Notes: a model not told the origin generated them from the sequence alone. A DNA stretch of 64,000 nt from Dietzia psychralcaliphila (GCF_003096095.1 NZ_CP015453.1:3596001-3660000), one strand, 5' to 3'. Shown: positions 1-8,356, counted from the stretch's first letter. Made by a program: numbers and translations.

Positions 1-506
1 TCGAGCGCGACCGACTTGGTGAGCCCGCGGACCGCCCACTTCGCGGCCACGTACCCGTGCGCCCACGGGGTGCCGCGCATGCCCTCGATCGAGGACACGT
101 TGATGATCGAGCCGCGGCCGGCGGCGATCATCGTCTCGGTGACCGCCTGGCACCCGTAGAAGGTCCCCGTGAGGTTCACGTCGAGGATCTGCTGCCACTT
201 GTCGTGCCGGAACTTGTGCAGCTCGGCACCATTGGCGATCCCGGCGTTGTTGACCAGGACGTCGACCCCGCCCCAGTCGGCGACCGTCTCCTCGACGACG
301 GCCTTCCACTGCTCGGGAGCGGACACATCGAGGTGACGGTAGCGCGCGTTCGCCCCCAGTTCTGCCGCCACGGCCTCGCCCTGCTCGTCGAGCACGTCGG
401 TGAGCACGACCCTGGCGCCCTCCTCTACGAGCCGGCGCGCATCACCCTCACCCATCCCCCGCGCGGCGCCCGTGATGATGGCGACCTTGCCCTCGACCCG
501 ACCCAT
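1..506 (-). CDS. Short-chain dehydrogenase/reductase, C-terminus cut by window start
   Basis: Classical SDR oxidoreductase, an NAD(P)-dependent alcohol/ketone-type enzyme, truncated at its 3' end by the window edge after about 168 codons. Visible: the nucleotide-binding loop TGAARGMG near residue 13, NNAG near residue 87, the catalytic Ser in SSIEG near 138 and the active-site YVAAK near 150. Only the last ~80 residues of a usual 250-residue SDR are missing. The ATG at 506 begins MGRVEGKVAIITG, a typical SDR N-terminus. It lies 51 bases downstream of the DapB-like gene on the same strand, so the two are probably one operon behind the palindrome at 1727-1760. The family resembles hydroxysteroid-type dehydrogenases; the substrate cannot be told. 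Confidence 0.92.
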   Translation of the reverse strand, partial: MGRVEGKVAIITGAARGMGEGDARRLVEEGARVVLTDVLDEQGEAVAAELGANARYRHLDVSAPEQWKAVVEETVADWGGVDVLVNNAGIANGAELHKFRHDKWQQILDVNLTGTFYGCQAVTETMIAAGRGSIINVSSIEGMRGTPWAHGYVAAKWAVRGLTKSVAL

Positions 507-557
507 GACGACTCCCTCTACTCGTGAACAGTTGTGGTGATGACGCCGATCGCTGCG

Positions 558-1634
558 TCAGCGCGCGCCGACGAGGCCCGGAGCTCCGGTGAGCGGCATC
601 TGCAATGTGGTGGTCAGTCCCGGTGCGGCGGCCACGACGGCGGGAACGGCGTTGACGACCCGGCCGACCCCGGCCAGGATCGCCGAGTAGTTGTGGTCAC
701 CGTCCGCGCTCTGCGCGGCCAGGTCGAGGACGTACGACGGCTCGCCGATCACCTCGACGCGGTAGGAGTGACCTTCCTGGACCGCGTACGGCCAGTCCGG
801 ACGCAGGTCGTCCCGGGTGCGGGTGACGTGTTCGACCACGATGACGGGCTCGCCCGCCACCATCCCGGTGATCTGGAAACGGAACCCCGCCTGGGTGCCC
901 TCGGCGATGGTGCAGGCCGCGACCTCGTAGGTCTCCGGCGCGGGTTCGCGCTCGACATGTTCGGTGATCTCGTCCACCTCCACGCCCAACCCGGCCGCGA
1001 GCAGGTGGATCGACGCGCCCCACCCTGCGGTCAACACACCGGGCAGGAACAGCAGCGGGGTCTGGTCGAGAGGGGTGCCGAACCCCATCACGTCGACCAT
1101 CGACTCGGTGGAATCGTAGGTGGCGTAGTCGGAGAACTCGGTGCAGCGGACCTGACGCACCTCGCGGCAGGTCCCGGTGATCACGAGCGGCAGGAGGTCG
1201 TTGGTGAAACCCGGGTCCACGCCGGTCACGAAGAGGGTGGCCCCGCCCTCCAGTGCCGCGGCCTCGAGCTTGGCGCGGGCACTGTCGGGGATCCCGGCGA
1301 CGGGGTTGATGAGCGGGGTGGGCGCGGTGCCGGCCACATTGATCCCGGCGGAGAGGTACTCGCGGATGTCACGCGCGGCCTCCACCGGCCGGTTGTCGCT
1401 CATCGCGCAGTAGACCACGCAGTCAGGCCTCGCGGCGATGATGTCGGCCGAGCTCGTGGTGGCGGTGACGCCGGTCGTCACCTCGAGACCGGCGAGTTCA
1501 CCTGCGTCCCTCCCCGCCTTCGCCGCGGAGTGCACCCAGACGCCCACGAGTTCGAAACGCGGGTCCTCGATGAGCTGGCGCAGGGCGATCGCCCCGGCGT
1601 TGCCCGTGGCGATCTGTGCGACCCGGATGGCCAT
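558..1634 (-). CDS. DapB-like NAD(P)-binding oxidoreductase
   Basis: 358-residue protein with an N-terminal Rossmann fold of the dihydrodipicolinate-reductase type (IRVAQIATGNAGAIALRQL, residues 3-21) and a long C-terminal domain. Size and N-terminus fit the large 'dihydrodipicolinate reductase-like' family, related to 2,4-diaminopentanoate dehydrogenase and common in mycobacteria; it is not the lysine-pathway DapB, which is about 250 residues. The ATG at 1634 is chosen over an in-frame ATG at 1661 because GGGAGGGG lies directly in front of it. It leads a likely operon with the SDR gene. An oxidoreductase role in catabolism of a lipid or terpenoid is inference. Confidence 0.85.
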   Translation of the reverse strand: MAIRVAQIATGNAGAIALRQLIEDPRFELVGVWVHSAAKAGRDAGELAGLEVTTGVTATTSSADIIAARPDCVVYCAMSDNRPVEAARDIREYLSAGINVAGTAPTPLINPVAGIPDSARAKLEAAALEGGATLFVTGVDPGFTNDLLPLVITGTCREVRQVRCTEFSDYATYDSTESMVDVMGFGTPLDQTPLLFLPGVLTAGWGASIHLLAAGLGVEVDEITEHVEREPAPETYEVAACTIAEGTQAGFRFQITGMVAGEPVIVVEHVTRTRDDLRPDWPYAVQEGHSYRVEVIGEPSYVLDLAAQSADGDHNYSAILAGVGRVVNAVPAVVAAAPGLTTTLQMPLTGAPGLVGAR

Positions 1635-1726
1635 GTGTCCCCTCCCGACCTGAGGCGTCACGTGGTGATGCGCGCCCGTTCGCGGCGGACGCTACCAGAG
1701 CGTGCCGCCTGGCCGGGGCCTTACCG

Positions 1727-1760
1727 GACACTTGACCGGACAGCTGTCCGGTCAAGTGTC
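1727..1760. promoter_or_regulatory. 34-bp perfect palindrome, probable repressor operator
   Basis: Every base from 1727 to 1760 pairs around the centre 1743/1744; the core is CCGGACAGCTGTCCGG and the outer arms end in GACACTTGA/TCAAGTGTC. It lies 93 bases upstream of the DapB-like gene start and 60 bases downstream of sodC, both on the minus strand. No T-tract follows on either strand, so an operator for a TetR-type dimer pair is more likely than a terminator. No regulator gene is adjacent in the window. Confidence 0.6.
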
Positions 1761-1820
1761 GCGGCGAGGCGTCGCGGTCGGTTGTGGGGTCGGTTGTCGG
1801 GCTCGATTGTCGGGGTCGGG

Positions 1821-2546
1821 TCAGCCGAGGACGACACCGCAGGCGCTGCGGCTGCCTCCGTCACCCGCCATCAGCGTGTCCTCGTCGGGCCCCTCCGGCG
1901 CGTAGCGCTCCGGGATGTTGGCCAGGTTGTCCGAGTTCTCGTGGATCATCACGGCCGAGCCGTCGTCGTCCAGGAGCAGCTCGCGGTCCAGCCGGTCGGT
2001 GAGCGTGGTGATGCGTGCGGTCCCGTCGCCGGCGACGTAGAGCGGCGGCAGGTCCCCCGCGTGCTCGGGGTGGCCGGCCCCGCCGTCGGGACCGGCAAGG
2101 TGCCCACCAGCCGAGAGGAACGCCCCTCGCTCCTCGGGGTCGTTGGGGTTGGCGCTGTCCGGCTCGCACAGGCCGGTGGTGTGGATGTGCAGGCCGTGGA
2201 AGCCGGGCTGCAGTCCGGTCGCCTCGACGGTCACCAGGGTGCCGCCGTCGGCCTCGACGAACTCCACCGTGCCGAGCTGTCCGCCCTCCGGGTCGGTGAG
2301 TTCGGCCGTGGCGAAGGACTGGCCGCCCTGCTCGTCACCCTCGGTTCCGGTGGCGGCAGTCGTGGCGGTGTCCTCCTGGGGAGTGGTGTTTCCCTCGGCG
2401 GCGGGCGAATCCTCGCCGGTCCCGCACGAGGCGGCCAGCAGGGCGGCGGCGGTCAGAGCGACGAACGTGGTGCTCCTGCGCGCGCGGCCGCGAATGGGCG
2501 TGGCCCGTGTGGTGGCGGGCTGTGTGCGAGCGGTCTGTGCGGTCAT
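1821..2546 (-). CDS. sodC: Cu/Zn superoxide dismutase, lipoprotein
   Basis: Periplasm/envelope-facing superoxide dismutase that converts superoxide to hydrogen peroxide. A basic N-terminus and hydrophobic stretch end in the lipobox LLAASC (Cys41), so it is probably lipid-anchored. The SodC core starts near residue 75 and contains the copper/zinc ligand blocks GFHGLHIH, HPEHAGDLPP and DGSAVMIHE, plus the C-terminal GGSRSACGV. At 241 residues it is normal for actinobacterial SodC. The ribosome binding site AAGGAGG lies in the first unit of the 15-bp repeat array upstream. It stands alone; the copper operon 2 kb away may supply context but not co-transcription. Confidence 0.95.
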   Translation of the reverse strand: MTAQTARTQPATTRATPIRGRARRSTTFVALTAAALLAASCGTGEDSPAAEGNTTPQEDTATTAATGTEGDEQGGQSFATAELTDPEGGQLGTVEFVEADGGTLVTVEATGLQPGFHGLHIHTTGLCEPDSANPNDPEERGAFLSAGGHLAGPDGGAGHPEHAGDLPPLYVAGDGTARITTLTDRLDRELLLDDDGSAVMIHENSDNLANIPERYAPEGPDEDTLMAGDGGSRSACGVVLG

Positions 2547-2551
2547 CCGGG

Positions 2552-2641
2552 GACCTCCTTGTCGGCCTTGTTCTCGTCGACCTAGTTCTTGTCGGCCTTG
2601 TTCTCGTCGGCCTTGTCCTTGTCGACCTTGTCGGCGTCGTG
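2552..2641. repeat. 15-bp tandem repeat, 6 units, upstream of sodC
   Basis: Six imperfect 15-bp units run from 2552 to 2641 (plus-strand example CTTGTTCTCGTCGGC at 2597-2611). The unit nearest sodC contains its ribosome binding site. Read on the minus strand in frame with the glxA stop codon, the array is open for about 43 codons and ends in TAG at 2583-2585, encoding a Lys/Asp-rich string. No start codon supports a separate gene. Confidence 0.7.
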
Positions 2642-2713
2642 GCCGTCACCGTACCCAGGCTCATGGGAGGCGCAACCGCGTGTTCTTCCACGGTTCCGCG
2701 CGGCGGCGGGCTC

Positions 2714-3670
2714 CTAGCTCGGCCCGGAGTCCCCGAACCGGCCCCGATACGAGGTGGGGGTCGTGGAGAACGTCCGGACGAAGTTCTGCCGGAAGGTCAC
2801 CACACTGCCGAACCCGCACTCCTGTGCGATCGTGCCGACCGGGCGCGAGGTCTTCTCGAGGAGCACCCGAGCGTGATCCAGCCGACGGGACAGTACCCAT
2901 CGCGCTGGACTGGTGCCCGTGACCTTGTGGAACGACCGGACGAAGTTCCGTCGGCTCATGCAGGCCCTCGCCGCCAGGTCATCCACGGAGAGCCGCTGAT
3001 CCAGGTTCGACAGGGCCCATTCGATGGCCTCCCCCACCCGGTCGTCACCGCTGCGCTGCGGGATCGGTTGCTGGATGTACTGCGCCTGGTCGCCCTCTCT
3101 GTGCGGTGCCACCACGATGTGACGCGCGAGCGTCGCGGCCTCGGCCGAACCCAGGTGTCTCCGGACCAGATGCAGGCACGCATCCAACGAGGAGGCCGTC
3201 CCGGCCGAGGTGAGCACGTCACCGTGATCGATGTAGAGATCCGCAGACCGGACCTCCACGCCGGGCGCCCGGCGGCCGAGCTCCTCGGCCCCCTCCCAAT
3301 GGGTGACGGCGGAACGGCCGTCGAGAACGCCACTGGCCACCACCGGGAACGCGCCGAGGCACAGACCCGCGACGGCGGCGCCGCGACGGTGCGCGCCGTG
3401 GATCACGTCGAGCAACTCGGGGACCGGGTCCCGTAGGTCGACGGGCCACGACGGGAACACGAGCAGATCAGCCTCTGCCGCGACGTCGGGACCGCAGAGG
3501 TCTTCCAGGAGAAGGCCTTCCGCGGTACGGACCCCCAGCCCGTGGGCGCTCCAGGTGTTCACCGTCCACCCGTTCGCGAGACCCAGACGCGTGACCTCTC
3601 CGAACACGAGCAGGGGCGCCGCCAGATGGAACATCGTGATCCCGTCGAAGACGTGGACGGCGATCTTCAT
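2714..3670 (-). CDS. GlxA-family transcriptional regulator (DJ-1/PfpI + AraC HTH)
   Basis: About 318 residues. The N-terminal 170 residues form a DJ-1/PfpI-like domain (MKIAVHVFDGITMFHLAAP start, LCLGAFPVVASG nucleophile-elbow region); the C-terminal 100 residues are an AraC/XylS double helix-turn-helix (LAARACMSRRNFVRSF and VGTIAQECGFGSVVTFRQNF). Start chosen at ATG 3670, where homologues begin; a GTG at 3709 in frame would add 13 residues. It is divergent from the isochorismatase-like gene at 3797, and GlxA-type regulators next to cysteine hydrolases typically control them, so it probably senses an amide or nitrogenous metabolite and activates that gene. The ligand is unknown. Confidence 0.9.
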   Translation of the reverse strand: MKIAVHVFDGITMFHLAAPLLVFGEVTRLGLANGWTVNTWSAHGLGVRTAEGLLLEDLCGPDVAAEADLLVFPSWPVDLRDPVPELLDVIHGAHRRGAAVAGLCLGAFPVVASGVLDGRSAVTHWEGAEELGRRAPGVEVRSADLYIDHGDVLTSAGTASSLDACLHLVRRHLGSAEAATLARHIVVAPHREGDQAQYIQQPIPQRSGDDRVGEAIEWALSNLDQRLSVDDLAARACMSRRNFVRSFHKVTGTSPARWVLSRRLDHARVLLEKTSRPVGTIAQECGFGSVVTFRQNFVRTFSTTPTSYRGRFGDSGPS

Positions 3671-3796
3671 ATCCGGCCCGGATCCATCGAAAGCATGCGC
3701 ATATGCCACTCACGGTACGCCGCCCCCGCGGCCGACACTGGAGTCCGGCGTCGGCACCCGCCCGCGCCACCCGCCACGTCCCCTCGGAGGTTCACG

Positions 3797-4426
3797 ATGA
3801 CCGACTCCCGCCGCGCCCTCGTCCTGGTCGACATCCAGAACGAGTACTTCACCGGCCCACTCGAGATCCAGTTCCCGCCCCGCGACGCCTCGCTCGCCCG
3901 GATCCTTCGCGCAGTCGAGATCGCCGACCAGGCCGACATCCCTGTCGCAGTGGTCCAGCACGAACTCCCCGAGGGCGCGCCCGTGTTCGCCGGCGGCAGC
4001 ACGGGCTGGGAGCTCCATCCGGACCTGCACGCCGCCCTGCCCGCCGATCCGGCCCGGTTCAGCAAGACCTTCGCCAGCATCTTCGACGGCACCGGCATGA
4101 CCGACTGGCTCCGTGAGAACTCGATCGACACCCTCACGCTCGTCGGGTACATGACCAACAACTGCATCATCGGCAGCGCGGTGGGTGCCGAGCCGCTCGG
4201 CTTCGCCGTCGAGGTTCTCTCCGACGCCACCGGCGCGATACACATCTCCAACGAGGCGGGCTCGGTCTCCGCCGAGCAGGTCCACACCACTCTCATGGCG
4301 GTCCTCAACTCCAACCTCGCGGCTGTGGCCACCACCGACGCGTGGGCCGAGGCCGTGGGCGCCGGGACCGCGCTTCCGGGCAGCGACCTGGGAAGCTCCG
4401 CCATGCAGGGTCGCAGCGAGTACTGA
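3797..4426 (+). CDS. Isochorismatase-like cysteine hydrolase
   Basis: 209 residues, the usual size of the isochorismatase-like hydrolase superfamily (nicotinamidases, N-carbamoyl hydrolases, isochorismatases). The catalytic triad appears complete: Asp12 in LVDIQNEY, Lys90 in RFSKTF and Cys123 in TNNCIIGSA. The start at 3797 has a GGAGG six bases upstream. It is divergently transcribed from a GlxA regulator with 126 bases between, which suggests an inducible amidase acting on a small amide. Presence of the cysteine nucleophile favours C-N cleavage over true isochorismatase activity. The substrate is not deducible. Confidence 0.9.
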   Translation: MTDSRRALVLVDIQNEYFTGPLEIQFPPRDASLARILRAVEIADQADIPVAVVQHELPEGAPVFAGGSTGWELHPDLHAALPADPARFSKTFASIFDGTGMTDWLRENSIDTLTLVGYMTNNCIIGSAVGAEPLGFAVEVLSDATGAIHISNEAGSVSAEQVHTTLMAVLNSNLAAVATTDAWAEAVGAGTALPGSDLGSSAMQGRSEY

Positions 4427-4452
4427 TCGTCCGACCACGGACCACCCCGCTT

Positions 4453-4533
4453 CCCCGAAATCCGCTACTCCCCTGCACAATCCGCTAGCCGATTTTGGTA
4501 GCGAACCGCACAGGGGAGTAGCGGATTTCGGGG
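4453..4533. terminator. Long intergenic hairpin between convergent genes
   Basis: Arms of 23 bases at 4453-4475 and 4511-4533 are perfectly complementary (ends CCCCGAAATCCGCTACTC and its complement), with a 35-base loop that repeats the motif AATCCGCTA. It sits between the isochorismatase gene and copA, which converge, so it can terminate both. No T-tract. A direct repeat of GGGGTTGGAGCTC follows at 4531-4560. Confidence 0.7.
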
Positions 4534-4577
4534 GTTGGAGCTCGGGGGTTGGAGCTCGGGCGGTGGAGACCGGCGGG

Positions 4578-7040
4578 TCAGGCCGCGGCGCGGAACCGCC
4601 GCAACCGCAGACTGTTGAGCACCACGAACACCGAGGAGAACGCCATCGCCGCACCCGCGATCATCGGGTTGAGCAGGCCGGCCGCGGCCAGCGGGAGCGC
4701 GGCGATGTTGTAGGCGAACGCCCAGAACAGGTTGCCCTTGATGGTGCCCAGCGTCCGGCGGGACAGCCGGATGGCGTCGGCCGCCGCGCGCAGGTCACCG
4801 CGGACCAGCGTGAGGTCGGAGGCCTCGATCGCCGCGTCGGTGCCCGTGCCGATCGCCAGGCCCAGGTCGGCGGTGGCCAGCGCTGCCGCGTCGTTGACGC
4901 CGTCGCCGACCATGGCCACGACCCGACCCTCGGACTGCAGCCGGCGGATCACCTCGACCTTGTCGGCGGGCAGCACTTCAGCGATGACCGTCTCGGAGAT
5001 CACGGTGTCCGGGCCGGGTTCGATCCCCACCTGCGCGGCCACCGACGCGGCCACCCTGGCGTTGTCGCCGGTCAGCAGGACAGGGGTCAGACCCAGGCCT
5101 CGGAAACGACGGATCGCCTCGGCGGAGGTGTCCTTGATCTGGTCCGCCACCACCAGGACACCGCGGGCCCGGCCGCCCCAGCCGACGGCCACCGCGGTCT
5201 GGCCGCGCTCGGAGGCCTCGTCGATCGCCCGCTCGAGCTCGGCCGGCAGCGGCATGTCGCGCTCGGCGAGCAGGGCCGGACGGCCCACCACGACCACCTC
5301 GTCGTCGTCACGGTTGTCGTCGTCACGGTTGCCGTCGGTGCGCTCGGCACCGACCCGTCCCGACACCCCCAGCCCCTCGGTGTTGCGGAAGCCACGCACG
5401 TCAGGCAGATCACCGACCCGCTCGCGGGCGCCGGCGGCGATCGCCCGGGCGATGGGGTGTTCGGAGGCGTCCTCGACCGCTCCGGCCAGGCGCAGCAGTC
5501 GCGCCTCGTCCTCGCCGTCGGCGGCCGTGACTGAGACGAGCGCGTGCGCACCGGTGGTGACGGTGCCCGTCTTGTCCAACACGATCGTGTCCACGCGACG
5601 GGTGGACTCCAGCACCTCCGGCCCCTTGATGAGGATGCCCATCTGCGCGCCCCGGCCCGTACCCACCATCAGCGCCATGGGCGTGGCGAGGCCCAGTGCG
5701 CACGGGCAGGCGATGATCAGCACCGCGACCGCGGCCGTGAACGCCATGGAGGTGCCGGAGCCGGTGATCATCCAGTACGCGAACGTCGCCACCGCCAGCA
5801 CCAGCACCACGGGCACGAAGATGCCGGAGATGCGGTCGGCCAGACGCTGGGCTGCGGCCTTACCGGATTGCGCGTCCTCGACCATCTGCGCCATCTGCGC
5901 GAGTTGGGTGTCCGAGCCGACACGGGTGGCGCGCACGACCAGCCGGCCACTGGTGTTGACGGTCCCGCCCACCACGGAGTCGCCGGCGGACACCTCGGCC
6001 GGCACGGATTCGCCGGTGACCATGGCGGTGTCCACGGCCGAGGCGCCGTCGACGATCTGACCGTCGGTGGCGATCTTCTCGCCGGGCCGCACGACGAACT
6101 CGTCGTCGACCTGCAGGTCCTCCACGGGGATCCGGGTCTCGACACCGCCGCGCAGCACCGCGACGTCTTTGGCGCCGATCTCGAGCAGCGCTCGCAGCGC
6201 CGCGCCCGCCGACCGCTTGGACCGGGCCTCAAAGTAGCGGCCCAGCAGCACGAAGGTGGTGACCCCCGCCGCGGCCTCGAGGTAGATGTCGCCGGCGCCG
6301 TCACTGGGTGAGAGCGAGAACTCGAATCCGTGCGTCATCCCGGGCATGCCGGCGTGACCGAAGAACAGGGCGTACAGCGACCAGAGGAAGGCGGCGGACG
6401 TGCCGATCGACACGAGGGTGTCCATGGTGAACGCGCCGTGCCGGAGGTTGATCGCCGCCGCGCGGTGGAAGGGCCAGCCACCCCACACCACGACCGGAGC
6501 GGCGAGGGTGAGTGAGAGCCACTGCCAGTTGGTGAACTGCAGTGCCGGGATCATGGCCATCGCGATCACCGGCACAGACAGAACGGCGGAGATGATCACT
6601 CGCTGGCGCAGGCTCTCGACCCGGTCGGGGGCCGCGCTGTCATCGGTGGTGCTGTCATCGGTGGTGCTGTGGCCGGTGGCGCTGTGGTCACCGGCACTGT
6701 TGTGCGTGGCGTCGGCCGCGTTGCCGGTCGTCCCGGCGGGCGTCCCGGCCGCGCCAGGCGCGGGCGTGCTCGGCCGTTTGGGTCGAGGACGTGGCAGCCG
6801 CGCCGAGTAGCCGGCCTGCGCGACGGTGTCCAGCAGCAGCTGCGATTCCACGCCCGGGGCGTACTCCACGCGCGCCTTCTCTGTGGCGTAGTTGACCTCG
6901 GCAGTGACGCCGTCCAGCTTGTTGAGCTTGCGCTCGATGCGGTTGGCGCACGAGGCGCAGGTCATGCCCTCGATCTGGAGGTCGACGAAGGTGGTCGCCG
7001 GCTGGCTGGCGATATCGATGTCGGTGTTGGTGTCGGTCAT
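4578..7040 (-). CDS. copA: Copper-exporting P1B-type ATPase
   Basis: 820-residue heavy-metal-translocating ATPase that pumps Cu(I) out of the cytoplasm. One N-terminal metal-binding domain has GMTCASC (Cys28, Cys31). A low-complexity linker (residues ~95-135, Ala/Gly/Thr/Asp-rich, with DNA repeats at about 6641-6680) precedes eight expected membrane segments. Key motifs: TGES in the actuator domain, the membrane metal site CPC (near 443), phosphorylation site DKTGT (near 488), EHPIARA, and GDGVNDAAAL near 712. A short acidic insertion (DDDNRDDDE) in the nucleotide-binding loop derives from a small in-frame duplication at 5300-5335. The ATG overlaps the copZ stop by four bases. Confidence 0.97.
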   Translation of the reverse strand: MTDTNTDIDIASQPATTFVDLQIEGMTCASCANRIERKLNKLDGVTAEVNYATEKARVEYAPGVESQLLLDTVAQAGYSARLPRPRPKRPSTPAPGAAGTPAGTTGNAADATHNSAGDHSATGHSTTDDSTTDDSAAPDRVESLRQRVIISAVLSVPVIAMAMIPALQFTNWQWLSLTLAAPVVVWGGWPFHRAAAINLRHGAFTMDTLVSIGTSAAFLWSLYALFFGHAGMPGMTHGFEFSLSPSDGAGDIYLEAAAGVTTFVLLGRYFEARSKRSAGAALRALLEIGAKDVAVLRGGVETRIPVEDLQVDDEFVVRPGEKIATDGQIVDGASAVDTAMVTGESVPAEVSAGDSVVGGTVNTSGRLVVRATRVGSDTQLAQMAQMVEDAQSGKAAAQRLADRISGIFVPVVLVLAVATFAYWMITGSGTSMAFTAAVAVLIIACPCALGLATPMALMVGTGRGAQMGILIKGPEVLESTRRVDTIVLDKTGTVTTGAHALVSVTAADGEDEARLLRLAGAVEDASEHPIARAIAAGARERVGDLPDVRGFRNTEGLGVSGRVGAERTDGNRDDDNRDDDEVVVVGRPALLAERDMPLPAELERAIDEASERGQTAVAVGWGGRARGVLVVADQIKDTSAEAIRRFRGLGLTPVLLTGDNARVAASVAAQVGIEPGPDTVISETVIAEVLPADKVEVIRRLQSEGRVVAMVGDGVNDAAALATADLGLAIGTGTDAAIEASDLTLVRGDLRAAADAIRLSRRTLGTIKGNLFWAFAYNIAALPLAAAGLLNPMIAGAAMAFSSVFVVLNSLRLRRFRAAA

Positions 7041-7267
7041 GGCGTGGTCACCTCATCCGCGGCGTCGAGTGTGTACCCGGCCTCGTCCACGGCCGCGCGG
7101 ACGAGCGCGGGGTCGACGGGGTCGGGGGCGACGACGACGAGGCGGCCCGACTCCAGGTCGACCTCGACCGCCTGGACGCCGGGGATCTCGGAGACCTCCT
7201 CCTTGACGGAGGCGACGCAGTGGCCGCAGGTCATTCCGGAGACGGTGAAGGTCGCGGTGGCGGACAT
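7037..7267 (-). CDS. copZ: Copper chaperone, heavy-metal-associated domain
   Basis: 76-residue single HMA domain that binds Cu(I) through GMTCGHC (Cys14, Cys17) and probably delivers it to CopA. The ATG at 7267 has GAGGAGAA just upstream; a longer in-frame reading to 7405 would run through the csoR 3' end and has no support. It overlaps copA by ATGA, a sign of translational coupling, and is the middle gene of csoR-copZ-copA. Confidence 0.95.
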   Translation of the reverse strand: MSATATFTVSGMTCGHCVASVKEEVSEIPGVQAVEVDLESGRLVVVAPDPVDPALVRAAVDEAGYTLDAADEVTTP

Positions 7268-7349
7268 GGAGTTCTCCTCGTGCAGTTGATCGTGGGGTTT
7301 CCGCGAGCGCGACCCGCGGCGGGTTCGGGTACAGCCGGTTCGCCGGCAG

Positions 7350-7637
7350 TCAGGACTTGACCAGGCGTGCGATGGCGGCGTTGGCCTCCTTGAGCTTGGC
7401 CTCACCCTCGGGACCGCCGTTCTCGATGGCGCCGGCCACGCAGTGGCCGAGGTGCTCCTCGAGCAGGTTGAGCGAGAGCGACTGAAGAGCCCGGGTCATG
7501 GCGGAGACCTGGGTGAGGATGTCGATGCAGTACTTGTCCTCCTCGACCATCCGCTGCAGGCCCCGGGCCTGCCCCTCGATGCGGCGCAGCCGCTTGAGGT
7601 GGTCTTCCTTGTGCGGGGTGTATCCGTGCTCAACCAT
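7350..7637 (-). CDS. csoR: CsoR-family metal/persulfide-sensing repressor
   Basis: 95-residue all-helical repressor. The Cu(I) ligand set Cys-His-Cys is present as Cys37 (DKYCIDI), His62 and Cys66 (EEHLGHC), matching the C-x24-H-x3-C spacing of copper-type CsoR. CstR sensors keep both cysteines but lack the histidine. It heads the copper operon and has a TACCC-N5-GGGTA operator just upstream, so autoregulation is expected. No clear Shine-Dalgarno sequence precedes the ATG, and the operator begins 11 bases from the start, so the message may be leaderless or nearly so. Confidence 0.95.
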   Translation of the reverse strand: MVEHGYTPHKEDHLKRLRRIEGQARGLQRMVEEDKYCIDILTQVSAMTRALQSLSLNLLEEHLGHCVAGAIENGGPEGEAKLKEANAAIARLVKS

Positions 7638-7647
7638 GATCGATACG

Positions 7648-7664
7648 GTACCCCCCTAGGGTAT
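7648..7664. promoter_or_regulatory. CsoR-type operator of the copper operon
   Basis: Inverted repeat TACCC (7649-7653), five bases CCCTA, GGGTA (7659-7663), the shape known for CsoR-family operators. It is 11 bases upstream of csoR and must overlap its promoter. A related site occurs at 31106-31123. Confidence 0.8.
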
Positions 7665-7732
7665 CTAATTCAAGGCAGAGTTCATCCGGGCATCGCCACT
7701 TCCCACCGCCGCGCCGATCGGAGCGGCAGCTC

Positions 7733-8356
7733 TCACGGCTGCCGGTCTGGCTTCAATCCGTTCTCGATCCCCCAGGCCACGGCCTGGGCACGCGTGTTCA
7801 CGCCCATTTTCCGGTAGGCCGCGCGAATGTAGGTCTTGACGGTGTTCGCCGACAGATAGCACCTCTCGGCGATGTCCTGATTGGACATACCCTGCACGAT
7901 CAGCCCGACCATCTCGGCCTCGCGTGCGGACAAACCCGCCTCTTTGGCGGGCCAGTCGTTGGCTCCCGTGGCGGACAGCCCCGGCCCCACCAACGTCACG
8001 ACGCGCCCCGCCGCGATCTCCTCTATCCCCCGGACCAGATCCGGAGCGGACAGAGACTTGGAGAGGAAGCCGTTCGCCCCCAACGCCAGACTGTCCTCGA
8101 CGGCATCGTGGCCCGCGGCGAACGAGTAGACGGCCACCGCGCCGATCGACGGATCCTCACGCAACGCGGCCAGTCGAGCGTGCTTGCCCACCGGCGCGGC
8201 GAACGTGTCGTACAGGGCCACGTCCACCGCCGCCGCACCCTTGTGGACAGCGTGCTTCTCCACGACCTCTATCCGGTCGGCGTACTCCGAGAGAATGGCG
8301 TTCACCCCGGCTACGACGACGAGGTAGTCGTTGACCACTGTCACTCTGACCGGCAT
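7733..8356 (-). CDS. LuxR-type response regulator
   Basis: 207 residues. The N-terminal receiver-like domain (1-115) keeps the likely phospho-acceptor Asp50 (ALYDTFA) and the lysine of FLSKSL, but has only one acidic residue (Asn9-Asp10) where most receivers have two, so Mg binding and phosphorylation may be atypical. The C-terminal LuxR/GerE helix-turn-helix (LSAREAEMVGLIVQGMSNQDIAERCYLSANTVK region, ~140-195) is well formed. No histidine kinase is nearby. It is divergent from a whiB gene with a palindrome between. Start at ATG 8356; the longer frame to 8476 crosses the intergenic region. Confidence 0.88.
   Translation of the reverse strand: MPVRVTVVNDYLVVVAGVNAILSEYADRIEVVEKHAVHKGAAAVDVALYDTFAAPVGKHARLAALREDPSIGAVAVYSFAAGHDAVEDSLALGANGFLSKSLSAPDLVRGIEEIAAGRVVTLVGPGLSATGANDWPAKEAGLSAREAEMVGLIVQGMSNQDIAERCYLSANTVKTYIRAAYRKMGVNTRAQAVAWGIENGLKPDRQP

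Noticed and set aside
1727-1760. Rho-independent terminator of sodC
   Set aside because: No T-tract and 60 bases distance; perfect symmetry without loop fits an operator better, though a minor termination role is not excluded.
534-2585. 683-codon plus-strand open frame across the DapB-like gene and sodC
   Set aside because: Shadow of two well-supported minus-strand genes; composition is typical antisense of high-GC coding DNA.
2335-2691. Possible small Arg/Thr-repeat protein (RTRPT repeats) on the minus strand upstream of sodC
   Set aside because: The repeat comes from the 15-bp array read in a second frame; the frame then runs into sodC with no independent support.
3797-4426. True isochorismatase for siderophore synthesis
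   Set aside because: A cysteine nucleophile is present and no siderophore biosynthetic gene lies nearby; a C-N hydrolase fits better.
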